A stretch of DNA of 42,932 bases, taken from positions 1-42,932 of the forward strand of contig CAMZKL010000009.1 of the NCBI GenBank assembly GCA_947311255.1, in the 5' to 3' direction. A program made the translations under genes and the position numbers. This stretch comes from an uncultured Chlorobiota bacterium. GTDB lineage: Bacteria; Bacteroidota; Bacteroidia; Bacteroidales; JAADGE01. Below the pieces are notes generated by a model. The model did not search any database. It was given only the letters and a program-made list of their open reading frames with translations, and was not told where the DNA came from. Positions 26,445 through 36,265 of this stretch are shown one piece after another; positions within the stretch are counted from its first letter, which is position 1; each line of letters starts with the position of its first letter.

Positions 26445-27539
26445 TTACAAATATTCATAAGCCTGATTTCTAAATGCCGGCTCAAAACCAGCTTCTTTTA
26501 TTGCTTCTTGAATTTGTTCTGCATTAAAACTGTGGTCTGCTCCGGCAACAGAAACAACATTTTCTTCAATCATTATTGAGCCAAAATCATTTGCTCCTGC
26601 ATGAAGACTTAATTGTCCTATTTTTTTTCCTACAGTTAGCCAAGATGCTTGCATATTTTTTATATTTGGCATCATAATTCTTGCCAAAGCAATTGTTCTC
26701 ACATATTCATCGCCGGATGTTTGATTTTTTACACCTGATTTTTCATTTAATTCAGTTCCTTCGTCCTGAAAAGGCCAAGGAATAAAAGTTGTAAAACCTT
26801 CTGAATTTTCAGGCTTTTCAGATTGAACCTCTCTTAGTTTTACAAAATGTTCAATACGTTCTCTGTTTGTTTCAATGTGCCCAAACATCATTGTTGCAGA
26901 AGTTACAATATTAAGTTTGTGTGCTTCTCGCATAACATCTAACCATTGCTTAGCAGTACATTTCCCTCTTGAAACTGTCTTACGAACTCTGTCGATTAAA
27001 ATTTCTGCTCCTGCACCCGGCAAACTATCAAGTCCGGCTTCTGTAAGTTGAACAAGAACATCTTTATAGCTTGTTTTAGAAATTCTTGCAATGTGATGAA
27101 TTTCAGCTGGTCCCAAAGCATGGAGTTTAATGTCGGGATGGTTTTTCTTCAAATCTGAAAAAAGTTTTTTGTAATATTTAAGCCCAAGTTTTGGATGTAA
27201 ACCTCCTTGCATAAGAAGTTGATTTCCTCCTTTTTCTTTTAGAACTTTAATTTTTTCATTATACTCTTCTAGACTTGTAGTATAAATATCTGGAGCACCA
27301 GGACGACGATAGAAATTGCAAAACTCACATTGTGCAATACATACATTTGTTATATTTACATTCCTGTCGATTATCCAACCTACTTTATTTTCTTTTTCTT
27401 TTGGTTGATTTTGCTTTCTTAGTTCATTTCCAATAAACATTAAATCAGAAGTCGGAGCATTTTCATATAAGAAAAATCCTTCGTCTATCGTAAGAAATTC
27501 TTGTTTTAGTGCTTTTTTATATAGTGTTTCTGTGTACAT
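26445..27539 (-). CDS. mqnC: Cyclic dehypoxanthinyl futalosine synthase MqnC
   Basis: A 364-residue radical SAM enzyme of the futalosine pathway to menaquinone; MqnC cyclises dehypoxanthine futalosine. The cluster-binding cysteines are C67, C71 and C74 (CIAQCEFC). Diagnostic MqnC blocks are FYRRPGAPDIYTTSLEE, LLMQGGLHPKLGLKYY, LHALGPAEIHHIARIS, SATMMFGHIET and GANDFGSIMIEENVV. MqnE was considered, but these blocks fit MqnC better. It leads the mqnC-orf-dprA-GT2-GT4 run; other menaquinone genes are not in the window. Confidence 0.93.
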   Translation of the reverse strand: MYTETLYKKALKQEFLTIDEGFFLYENAPTSDLMFIGNELRKQNQPKEKENKVGWIIDRNVNITNVCIAQCEFCNFYRRPGAPDIYTTSLEEYNEKIKVLKEKGGNQLLMQGGLHPKLGLKYYKKLFSDLKKNHPDIKLHALGPAEIHHIARISKTSYKDVLVQLTEAGLDSLPGAGAEILIDRVRKTVSRGKCTAKQWLDVMREAHKLNIVTSATMMFGHIETNRERIEHFVKLREVQSEKPENSEGFTTFIPWPFQDEGTELNEKSGVKNQTSGDEYVRTIALARIMMPNIKNMQASWLTVGKKIGQLSLHAGANDFGSIMIEENVVSVAGADHSFNAEQIQEAIKEAGFEPAFRNQAYEYL

Positions 27540-27562
27540 TTTTGTTTTTTTGTTTGAACTTA

Positions 27563-27570
27563 CAAAGTTA
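27563..27570 (-). promoter_or_regulatory. -7 box (TAACTTTG) for the mqnC operon
   Basis: Minus-strand TAACTTTG matches TAnnTTTG and starts 24 bases before the ATG. The same word occurs upstream of ddl and the M28 peptidase gene. The rest of the 278-base gap before the kinase gene shows no other feature. Confidence 0.5.
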
Positions 27571-27817
27571 ATACTATTTCTAAAATATCTCTGTAAAAAT
27601 AGTTTAAACTAACAAGGACAAACTCATACATTATTAATGTGTTAAAAAATAGATTATCTTATTTCGTGCCACTTTATAAGGTGATACAATAGTAATATTT
27701 TGATTTCAATATCTTTATTAATAAAAAACATAATTGAGATTAATAAATTTTACAAATTATATTTAACAATACAATCTGAAAACTTTGCTATAAATAAAAA
27801 AAGATATTTATATTTTT

Positions 27818-30800
27818 TTAAACAGAAGGATTAGCGCGACTTTTAAAACATTTAGCAAGAGCACTTTTAAATTCTTCTCTGCTAATTGGCTTTGTCAGAT
27901 ATTCATCAAAAACAGATTTATATTTTTCTATTTCTTCTTTTGTTGCATTTGCAGTTAAGACAATTATGGGAATAGTATTAAATTTTTTATTTTTTCTGAT
28001 TATTTTTACTGTTTCATATCCATCTAACTCGGGCATTTGTATGTCCATTAGAATTATATCGGGTGTATGTGTTTTAAGAATTTCCAGCACTTGTTTTCCG
28101 TTTTCAGCCTCAGTTATTTTAAGACCTTCGTCTTCAAGCATAGTTGATAAAACTAATCTATTGATTTCAACATCATCAGCATGCAATATTGATAAACCTT
28201 TAAGTGATAATTTTATGTTATTATCTGATTTTTTGTTTTTAATAATTTTATCAATAAATGCAACTTTTCTCAGAACAATCGTAAATACAGAACCTTTGCC
28301 TACCTGACTTTTCACAGATATTGTCCCATTCATAAGGTTTACAAGCTGTTTTGTAATTGAAAGCCCAAGTCCTGTTCCTCCATATTTTTTTGTGAGTTGC
28401 CCTTCAACCTGTTTAAAATGCTTAAAAATATCAACAATATAGTCCTCGGGTATTCCTATTCCTGTATCAATAATTTCAATCTTAATATCAGTAGTTTTAT
28501 TATTTTTAGATAAATTTTCTGTTTTAACGACAACATCTACCGAGCCTTTTTCAGTAAATTTAAGAGCATTGCCGACAAGATTAACTAATATTTGAATAAT
28601 CCTAAAACTGTCAAGCATCAATGTTTTTGGTAATTTATTTTGGACGTCAATATTAAGTTGTACTTGTTTTTGTTTGAATTTTTCCGAAAATATTATCGAA
28701 ACTTCATCTAAAATATCATAAAAACTACTATAACTTTTTTGTATTTCGAGATACCCGGCTTCTATTTTTGAGAGGTCTAAAATGTCATTTATTAGTTGCA
28801 AAAGATTATCACTACTTTGTTTTATATGATTAACATAGGGAAGATTTTTTTTATCCTGCATTTTTTCCAACAATATATCAGAGAACCCTACAATTGCATT
28901 CATTGGTGTACGAATTTCATGGCTCATATTTGCCAAAAAGGCACTTTTTAATTGATTGGCTTTTACGGCTTCATTTTTTAGCAACGAAAGGTCTTTATTT
29001 TGGGCTAAATACTCCTCGTTTAATAATGAATATTCTTCACTTTGTATTCTATATTCTTCTGCTAGCAAAGCAAATTTTTCTTTTTGAGCTATAATTTTTT
29101 GCTCAGCCCTTCTTCTTTCAGTAATATCTTCTAAAATGTTATAAATTTTATAAATTTCTCCTTTTTTATCATTTAAAGGGACAATATAATTTGAGAAATA
29201 TACTTCTTCTCCCAAATTTGATTTATATTTTACTTCGATTTTTAACGATTTTCTGGTTTTTAAAACATTCATAAAATGTTTATTATAACCAGTATCTGCA
29301 AGAGGTTTATATTTCAATACATTAATTTGCTTTGCTGCTTCTTCTGGGGGTAAACCTAATAATTTAATCGTAGTATTATTAACTTCAATTATGCTCCCTA
29401 TTGGATTTGTGGTAAAAATCCCTAGTGGGGACTTTTCAAATAATGTTCTAAGATTTGCTTCACTTTTTCCTAAAAGTTTTATAGTTTTTTTATTTTCTTT
29501 TTCTCTTTCAATCAGTTTTTTATTTATTTCAATTATTTCATCATTTTTCCATGCACCTTCAAGATTTTGTTGTTCAATTTTTAAACTTGCCGCAAAATTT
29601 CTCTGGTTTAGTGAATCTAAATCTGCATTGTTTTGTTCTAATTTTTTGCTTAGCTCAACTAGTTCTTTATTCTGAATAAACAGTTCATTTTTTATTTCTA
29701 TCTCATATTTTCGTTTTTTTCTAATTACCAAAAGGAAAAACGCCAAAAGCAGAAATAATGCTGACAATGAAATAATTAAATGTATTTGTATTTTATTTTT
29801 TGCTCTTAAGTTTGTAATGTTCTCATTAAGAAGTTTTTTATCTTTTTCATTTTTTTCTATTTGATACTTTAAACGTATTTTTTCCGCATCTTGTTTTCTT
29901 ATTTTATCTTTTATAATGTCAATTTCTTTTAAATCTTTATTTGCATTTTCAAAATCATTAAGTTTTTCATGTATTTGCATCAATATTTTTAAAGCCTCTA
30001 ATAAATAAGTATTACTATTAAGCTCATTTGCAGATTTTTTACATTTTTGGGCATATTCTAATGCTCTTTTATATTGTTTATTATTATAAAAAACTGTGTA
30101 ATAAGTTTTATAAATAAAAAATTGTAACAATTCTTGGTTTTCAAGTTGAGCTGTTTTTTTTGCTTTTTCACATTCAGATATTGCTTTTTTAAATTGATTT
30201 TTTTCGCTAAAATATTCAGCCTTATTTAAATGTATCCTTATTGCAAATTCTTTTAATGTTGATTTTTTAGCATATCCTATTCCTTTGTCGTAATAAAAAA
30301 ATGCACTGTCAATTTTAGCTTTTCTTTTATAAATATCTCCTATTAGTAATGCCGAATGTGAAAGATCATAATTTGAGTTAGTTTTTTGTCTGATTTTATA
30401 AGCCTTTAAATAATATTCTAATGCTTGTTCATAATTCTCTTGCTTTTCCAAACACATACCTATATTGTTGAATGCAACCGTTTTAACCAACCATACCTTT
30501 ACAGAATCCTTGGTTTCAAAGTTTTTCGCATTTTCAAGAGCATCTTCATAAGAAGAAATTGCCTCACTTAAATTATTTTGAGCATAGTAAACATTCCCTA
30601 TCCCTATATATGTCCATGGTACATGGGTTAAGTCATCTACTATTTTTAGCTCTAAAATTTTATAGAAATTTTTTAATGCAAAAGAATATAATCCAATTTT
30701 TAAGTATATGTTAGCTCCCTGATAATATGTTCTTTTAAGTTTTTGAGTATTATTAGTTTGCTTATAATGTTCAATCCTTTGTTTAGAATAATCTAATGCT

Positions 30801-30976
30801 TTCTATAAATTATTATTTTCATAATAATTAACAATTAAAAATAATGTTTCATCATAATCATAATAGTTGGTATCGGTTAATAAATTTTCAAGATTATCAA
30901 TATTTACTTGCCCATAGGCTTGAAATATTGAAAAGCTAATAAAAATTAAAATCAGTAAGTGTTTTTTAACAAACAT
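27818..30976 (-). pseudogene. Hybrid histidine kinase (TPR-PAS-HisKA-HATPase-REC) interrupted by one TAG codon
   Basis: The frame can be read from ATG 30976 to the stop at 27818 as a 1052-codon gene with a single in-frame TAG at codon 58 (30803-30805). Before it are a signal peptide (MFVKKHLLILIFISF..., to about residue 22) and the start of a TPR region; after it the frame continues at once with [13 protein letters not shown]. Order (full-length numbering): TPR repeats about 60-370, membrane segment about 396-418, coiled coil, PAS about 505-620, HisKA with His686 (NMSHEIRTP), HATPase (N-box NALKF, DTGIGI, GGTGLGL), receiver with Asp978 (ILMDIQMP). Without readthrough, translation could restart at TTG 30490 but would lack the export signal. 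TAG is a normal stop elsewhere here (lysozyme). Gene follows ddl by 35 bases. Confidence 0.85.
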
Positions 30977-31011
30977 TTTATTATTCTTAATACAATAAAT
31001 ACAAATTTAGT

Positions 31012-31995
31012 TTATGTACTTAATACATCATCAACCAACAAATTAAAAACCTCCTTAATTGTCATATCGGCTTTGCGTATCATTTGAGGGACAAGACTTT
31101 CTGCCGTCATGCCAGGTATTGTATTTGCCTCAAGAAACCAATATTCTCCATCTTTTAAAATAAAATCCATTCTCACAATTCCTTTGCAGTTTAAAACATC
31201 ATAGAGTTGGGAAGTTATATTTTGGCATCTTTTTGTAAGTTCTTCAGATATTCTTGCAGGTATAATTTCTTCTGATAAGTTTTCATATTTCGCTTTATAA
31301 TCGAAAAATTCTGTTTGCGAAATAATTTCAACCAAAGGTAAAACATATTCATTCTCTTTGGTTTTAAAAATTCCGCACTGTATTTCGTCGCCTTCAATAA
31401 ATTCTTCAATAATAACTTCATCGCTTTCTTCAAAGGCCTCATTTATTGCGGGTAGCAAATCTTCTTTTTTCTTAACCTTTGTTATTCCAAAACTAGAACC
31501 TCCTGCATTTGGTTTTACAAAGCATGGTATCCCAAGTTGGTCAATAATTTCATTGGCATTTGCCTCTGTACCTTTTCTTATTAGTGCAGATTTTGCAATA
31601 TTTACAATATCAAAATTATTCAAGAAAGTATTGCAATAAAATTTGCTAAAAGTTAAAGATGATGCTAAAACTCCGCTTCCAATATATGGAATCCCAATCA
31701 TATCAAAATATGCTTGTAGCAGACCGTCTTCTCCAGGAGTCCCGTGAATTGCCGAAATAACAAGGTCAAATTTTTCTTTTTGTCCTCTGTTAGTAAAACT
31801 AAAATCGTTTTTATGAATTATAAGGCCGCAATTTAGGTCATTAATTAAAGTCCATTCATTAGCTTTTATTTGCACTGTAAAAACATTAAATCTTTCTTTA
31901 TCCAGCTCATTAGCAATGGTTTCTGCTGACTTTAAAGAAATAAAAAATTCCGATGAGTTTCCTCCTGCAAGTACTGCAATATTTTTTTTGTTCAT
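31012..31995 (-). CDS. ddl: D-alanine--D-alanine ligase
   Basis: A 327-residue ATP-grasp ligase that joins two D-alanines for peptidoglycan precursors in the cytoplasm. Visible motifs: N-terminal VLAGGNSSEF, AIHGTPGEDGLLQ (about 84-96), GVLASSLTFSK, the ATP-grasp loop KPNAGGSSFG, EEFIEGDE, and the metal/substrate end FLEANTIPGMT. Length is normal. It has its own promoter-like sequence and the broken kinase gene follows closely. Confidence 0.95.
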   Translation of the reverse strand: MNKKNIAVLAGGNSSEFFISLKSAETIANELDKERFNVFTVQIKANEWTLINDLNCGLIIHKNDFSFTNRGQKEKFDLVISAIHGTPGEDGLLQAYFDMIGIPYIGSGVLASSLTFSKFYCNTFLNNFDIVNIAKSALIRKGTEANANEIIDQLGIPCFVKPNAGGSSFGITKVKKKEDLLPAINEAFEESDEVIIEEFIEGDEIQCGIFKTKENEYVLPLVEIISQTEFFDYKAKYENLSEEIIPARISEELTKRCQNITSQLYDVLNCKGIVRMDFILKDGEYWFLEANTIPGMTAESLVPQMIRKADMTIKEVFNLLVDDVLST

Positions 31996-32015
31996 TCTTA
32001 TTAATTGAAAGTTAG

Positions 32016-32046
32016 CAAAGTTAAAAGTATATTTTTAAAATTTAAA
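32016..32046 (-). promoter_or_regulatory. Bacteroidota promoter for ddl
   Basis: On the minus strand TTTA (32046-32043), exactly 19 bases, then TAACTTTG (32023-32016), 21 bases before the ddl ATG. It overlaps the end of the nitroreductase gene. Confidence 0.6.
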
Positions 32047-32653
32047 TTTTGCCAATATTTTTGATAAATTTATTCAAAACAATATCTTCCAATTTTCTTT
32101 TTGGAACATAATGATTTTGTTTTTCATCTCGCCAATAATTATAACTCCCATTTTTCGGCATTTCTGAAATAATTACATTTTCATTTGCTTTGCCCATTGC
32201 AAGAACAAGCAAAACATCAAGATATTGTGGTAATTGAAGCTGTTTTTTAAGCTGTGTTCTTTTTATTGCTGCAATAATGCATCCTCCAAAACCTTTCTCT
32301 GTTGCTCCAAGCGTTATGGATTGTGCCGCAATTCCACTTGCTACTTCATGATACGATTTTTCTACCTTTGGGAGTATTGAATTATCTCCCAAAATAATTA
32401 TATACGCCGAAGGTCTTTCTCCTTTTTTAGCTTGCTTCCAATTTGGCAAAGCTCCCGCCCAGCTTAAGGTTTCAAATATTTTTTGGTTTGTATCTTCCTT
32501 ATTTGAAAAATAAAACTTTAAAGATTGCCTATTTCTTGGCGAAGCTGATAAACGTGCAAGTTCAATGAATGATAATAAATCTTTTTCAGGTATTTTTACT
32601 TCTTCATAAAAACGACGATATGTCCTGTTCTTTCTTACTAGCTGTTTTAACAT
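32042..32653 (-). CDS. Nitroreductase family protein
   Basis: A 203-residue flavin-dependent oxidoreductase-like protein. Family features: N-terminal RKNRTYRRF (FMN phosphate contact), ARLSASPRNRQSLKFYF (about 33-49), HEVASGIAAQSITLGATEKGFGGC (about 101-124) and LVLAMGKANE. NAD(P)H-dependent reduction of nitro- or quinone-like compounds is the family activity; the physiological substrate is unknown. Confidence 0.88.
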   Translation of the reverse strand: MLKQLVRKNRTYRRFYEEVKIPEKDLLSFIELARLSASPRNRQSLKFYFSNKEDTNQKIFETLSWAGALPNWKQAKKGERPSAYIIILGDNSILPKVEKSYHEVASGIAAQSITLGATEKGFGGCIIAAIKRTQLKKQLQLPQYLDVLLVLAMGKANENVIISEMPKNGSYNYWRDEKQNHYVPKRKLEDIVLNKFIKNIGKI

Positions 32654-32674
32654 TTGTTGAGTTTTTGAGATTTG

Positions 32675-32693
32675 CTAAATCTTAAAGATTTAG
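32675..32693. repeat. Short perfect palindrome between nitroreductase and M28 genes
   Basis: CTAAATCTT-A-AAGATTTAG, a 9-bp perfect inverted repeat. It has no T-run and so is not a clear terminator. It resembles short REP-type palindromes. Confidence 0.4.
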
Positions 32694-32719
32694 GATATCT
32701 ACATTTTTATCTTAACTTT

Positions 32720-33991
32720 TTAAAATGAATTAACAAAATCAATAATCAACAAGCCTAAATCTTTTAATTTCCTGAACGGCAATAAGTTCTCAGGCTTATC
32801 GTTTATATTGTGATATTCTTTATATTCTCCCAAAGTGTAAATAAAAAAAGATTTCACTCCTTTTTTGAAAAAAAAATAATGGTCGCTATTTGCAGCTGCA
32901 CCTCTTATTTTAACAGTAGGCATATAATTGTTGTATTTATTTATATCTGAAAGCTTGTCAAATTCATTTTTAAAAACTGAACCATTTACAACTTTAATTC
33001 CTTTATCGCCACTTCCAACCATATCTAAATTTATTAGAAATTTAATTTTACCCAATGGAAAAATAGGATTTTCAGTATAATATTTTGAGCCAAGCAATCC
33101 TAATTCTTCGCCACTAAAAAAAATAAAAACAATGTTATAGCTTGGTTTTTCTTTTCTTTCGGAAAAATATTTTGCCAAACTTAAAACTAAAGAAACTCCA
33201 CTTCCATTATCATTTGCTCCAGGAAAGTAAGTATTTGCTCCCATATGTCCAATATGGTCATAATGAGCAGATAAGACTATGCTTGTATCTATTTTTCCTT
33301 TAACGTAAGCAATTATATTTTGAGTTTTATAATCTTTGAATAATTTCGCATCAATATCAAAACTTATTTCTTTTGCTTTTTGCTTATAGACATCTCTTTT
33401 CAAAATAATTAAAGGAAAATCTTTTTGAACTTGCGAAGGAACAAAAATTAAATTTCCATCTTCAATTTTAATGATTGCTTTTGCTTTCAAAACATTTCGT
33501 TCAGTAATGTAATAGTAAGCATCTTTAAAATCCTTATTGTTAATGCCTAAAGTATCAACTAATAACACATATTTTGAAAAATCTTGCCTTATAAAATTTT
33601 TTAATTTTAAACTATCGGAAATAATATCTTTTTTAAGTTCAATAACATTAAAACTTCCTGTAATTGAGGGAGAACTTGCAGAAATTAAAAAATCAACACC
33701 TGCAATGAGGGTATCTTTATTGAAAATTATATTGTTTTTATTGCAAAAAGTATTTGTGTTTAATTTATAATATTGAAAATAGTTTTTTGAAAACTTTTTA
33801 AGTCCATTTTTTTTAAGTTCCGAAGCAATAAATTCCGCAGTTTTTTTATCGGCTCCAAGCCCATATCCTCTTCCGTGATAACCTTTTGAGCAAATCTCTT
33901 TCAAAATATTTTCGGCATAATTAATATCCTGCGATAATATTTGTTGAAAACTTAATAAAAAGAATAATGATAAAACTAAAAACAACTTCAT
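32720..33991 (-). CDS. Secreted M28 family zinc aminopeptidase
   Basis: A 423-residue protein with a signal peptide (about 1-20, ending ILSQ) and an M28 peptidase domain with a PA-like insert (about 90-215). All five zinc ligands are visible: AHYDHIG, GANDNGSG, SGEELGLLG, NLDMVG and YHNINDKPE. These co-catalytic zinc enzymes remove N-terminal residues from peptides in the periplasm or outside. It is divergent from tdk; the start is supported by the signal peptide. Confidence 0.93.
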   Translation of the reverse strand: MKLFLVLSLFFLLSFQQILSQDINYAENILKEICSKGYHGRGYGLGADKKTAEFIASELKKNGLKKFSKNYFQYYKLNTNTFCNKNNIIFNKDTLIAGVDFLISASSPSITGSFNVIELKKDIISDSLKLKNFIRQDFSKYVLLVDTLGINNKDFKDAYYYITERNVLKAKAIIKIEDGNLIFVPSQVQKDFPLIILKRDVYKQKAKEISFDIDAKLFKDYKTQNIIAYVKGKIDTSIVLSAHYDHIGHMGANTYFPGANDNGSGVSLVLSLAKYFSERKEKPSYNIVFIFFSGEELGLLGSKYYTENPIFPLGKIKFLINLDMVGSGDKGIKVVNGSVFKNEFDKLSDINKYNNYMPTVKIRGAAANSDHYFFFKKGVKSFFIYTLGEYKEYHNINDKPENLLPFRKLKDLGLLIIDFVNSF

Positions 33992-33999
33992 AATTTCAA

Positions 34000-34016
34000 T
34001 ATTTTTGTCAAAGTTA
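34000..34016. promoter_or_regulatory. Overlapping divergent -7 boxes for the M28 peptidase and tdk genes
   Basis: Plus-strand TATTTTTG at 34000-34007 (for tdk) and minus-strand TAACTTTG at 34016-34009 (for the peptidase) both match TAnnTTTG within the 46-base divergent gap. Confidence 0.5.
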
Positions 34017-34037
34017 AGAAAAATTTAAAGGGACATT

Positions 34038-34616
34038 ATGTTTTTAGAAGAAAAAGTAAGAACACAAGGTTGGATTGAGGTTATTGCAGGTTCAATGTTT
34101 TCGGGCAAAACAGAAGAACTTATAAGGCGAATGAAAAGAGCAAAAATTGCTCAGCAAAAAACAATTATTTTTAAACCAAAGGTTGACACAAGATATTCTT
34201 CTGATAAAGTTGTTTCTCATAATTCTAATTCAATAGACTCCATACCTGTTGATAAAGCCGAAGATATTTTACAACTTGCAAATGGATACGAAGTTATAGG
34301 GATTGATGAAGCTCAATTTTTTACTGAAATCCTCGTAGAAGTATGCAACAGGCTGGCAGACAAAGGAATAAGGGTTATAGTTGCGGGTTTAGATATGGAC
34401 TTTGCAGGAAAACCTTTTGGTCCTATACCTCGTCTTTTTGCTATTGCAGAATACATTTCAAAAGTTCATGCTATTTGTATGCGATGCGGAAATCTTGCAC
34501 AATATTCTCATCGTTTATCCGATAGTGATAAGCAATTTCTCCTTGGAGAAAAAGATATTTATGAACCACTTTGCAGAAAATGTTATAATAAAGCAATTAA
34601 TAAAAAAACTAATTAA
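34038..34616 (+). CDS. tdk: Thymidine kinase (type II)
   Basis: A 192-residue cytoplasmic thymidine kinase of the salvage pathway. P-loop [11 protein letters not shown] (about 18-28), IDEAQFF with the catalytic Glu, the lasso-region [13 protein letters not shown], and the structural zinc site CMRC...CRKC. Normal length. AAGGGA lies 6 bases before the ATG. Confidence 0.96.
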   Translation: MFLEEKVRTQGWIEVIAGSMFSGKTEELIRRMKRAKIAQQKTIIFKPKVDTRYSSDKVVSHNSNSIDSIPVDKAEDILQLANGYEVIGIDEAQFFTEILVEVCNRLADKGIRVIVAGLDMDFAGKPFGPIPRLFAIAEYISKVHAICMRCGNLAQYSHRLSDSDKQFLLGEKDIYEPLCRKCYNKAINKKTN

Positions 34617-34802
34617 TGCTATCTAGACTTAAACATTTAATTTTCTAATTCTTTACATACTAACATTTTAACAAATTCTAAAAATTAATATTATTTTTTT
34701 AAGAAGCCAAGATTTTCAAAAAACAACACTTCATTTCAAAATTAAAAACAAATTTAAAGTAAGCAATCTTCTGAAATTCAGAAAATTAAAACACAATTTC
34801 GT

Positions 34803-34833
34803 TTTAAATATTAGAATATCTTTTTTATATTTG
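34803..34833 (+). promoter_or_regulatory. Bacteroidota promoter for the kinase/regulator pair
   Basis: TTTA at 34803-34806, exactly 19 bases, then TATATTTG at 34826-34833, 24 bases before the kinase ATG. Confidence 0.6.
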
Positions 34834-34856
34834 TAAAAAGATAACTATATATTTAA

Positions 34857-36242
34857 ATGTATAAAATATTTAAACTCTACATATTAACATTTTTAATCTT
34901 TTTTGCTACAGTTTCTGTATCTCAAAATAAATTTGATTATTTTGAGCAAGATTCTGTTTTAATAAAACTGAAAAAAAATATTATTTTGGCTCAAAATGAT
35001 ACTAATTTTGAAAGATTAAAGATGGCATCAATTGCAATATATGAGTATTATGAAAATAAAGGATACTACCCTATTGATTTTAATGAAATTAAAACTCTAA
35101 GATTAAACAAGAAAAAAACTTACCAAGCTTTAGGGCTATTACTTTCTTTATTAATTGTTTTAACAATATTTTTGTTTTACAGCCGAAATAAACTAAAACA
35201 TATCAACAACTTATTGGCAACAAAAAATCATGAAATTGCAACTCAAAAAGAAGAGATTGCTTTGCAAAAAGATAAAATAACAACAAAAGCATTAGAACTT
35301 CTTGTACTTAATCGTTCGTTAAGAGAAGAAGACAGATTACATGAAGGACTAACAAATATGATTGTTCATGATTTGAAAAACCCTATAAGTAACATCATTG
35401 ATATATCCGAAAACAAAGAGGTTGTTTATTTTGCCAAGGAAATTTTAACAATGGTTGAAAACATTCTTGATGTTAAAAAATATGAAGGAATGGTTTTACC
35501 TTTAAATAAAAATAAATACTCATTAAAAAAAGTATCAGAAAGTGCAATTAAACAAATAGAACTATTCGCTGAGCATAAAAACATTAAAATTAAGAACTTA
35601 CTACATGAAGACTTATATGTTAATATTGACCAAGACATTATAAGACGAGTTATTGTTAATTTATTATCAAATTCAATAAAGTACAGTTCCAATAATGGAA
35701 GCATAATTTTAGATTTTGAAATTAGTGAAAAGAATCCTGAAAGTATAATTGTAAAAGTTATTGATTACGGAATTGGAATAAAAAAAGATAAAATTGACTT
35801 GATATTTAATAAATTTAATCAAGTGGTTGCTAAAAAAACAGGACTTGCCAGATCAACAGGACTAGGACTAACATTCTGTAAAATGGCTGTGGAAGCACAT
35901 GGCGGAAAAATATTGGTTAAATCAGAGTCGCAAAAGCAAACAATATTTTCTTTTAACCTTAACTTAGTTGAGGAAAAAACAAAAACAACTGAAACAAACG
36001 ATGGTAGCAATAAAAATCCTATAATAAATCTAGAAAAAAAAGACAAACAATATTTATTAGAATTTAATAAAAAATTAGTTAAACTAAAGGTCTATGAAAT
36101 AAGTAAAATAAGAAAAATAACAAATAAAATAGACAATAATTTTTCCGAGAATGTAAAAAAATGGAAATCTGAACTAAATAAATCAATTTTCAACTGTAAT
36201 TCTGAATTATATAAAGAAATTACAAATAAACTAAATAACTAA
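34857..36242 (+). CDS. Sensor histidine kinase
   Basis: A 461-residue kinase: signal/anchor (about 5-22), a short periplasmic part of about 70 residues, a membrane segment (about 91-108), a coiled coil (115-160), HisKA with phospho-accepting His171 (MIVHDLKNP), and an HATPase domain (N-box NLLSNSIKYS, DYGIGI, STGLGLTF). A C-terminal lysine-rich helical extension (about 370-461) follows the ATPase domain and has no recognised motif. The response regulator gene starts 23 bases downstream, so this is a cognate pair. The short periplasmic part differs from the long TPR sensors common in the phylum. Confidence 0.92.
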   Translation: MYKIFKLYILTFLIFFATVSVSQNKFDYFEQDSVLIKLKKNIILAQNDTNFERLKMASIAIYEYYENKGYYPIDFNEIKTLRLNKKKTYQALGLLLSLLIVLTIFLFYSRNKLKHINNLLATKNHEIATQKEEIALQKDKITTKALELLVLNRSLREEDRLHEGLTNMIVHDLKNPISNIIDISENKEVVYFAKEILTMVENILDVKKYEGMVLPLNKNKYSLKKVSESAIKQIELFAEHKNIKIKNLLHEDLYVNIDQDIIRRVIVNLLSNSIKYSSNNGSIILDFEISEKNPESIIVKVIDYGIGIKKDKIDLIFNKFNQVVAKKTGLARSTGLGLTFCKMAVEAHGGKILVKSESQKQTIFSFNLNLVEEKTKTTETNDGSNKNPIINLEKKDKQYLLEFNKKLVKLKVYEISKIRKITNKIDNNFSENVKKWKSELNKSIFNCNSELYKEITNKLNN

Positions 36243-36265
36243 ACTCTACATCAAAAAACAAAGCT

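Noticed and set aside
27660..27700. Imperfect palindrome around GTGCCACTTTATAAGGTGATAC as an operator
   Set aside because: Only four to five matched pairs per arm; this is expected by chance and no known site matches.
30803..30805. TAG as a reassigned sense codon in this organism
   Set aside because: The lysozyme gene ends naturally in TAG (12820-12822), with the coding pattern stopping there, so TAG works as a stop.
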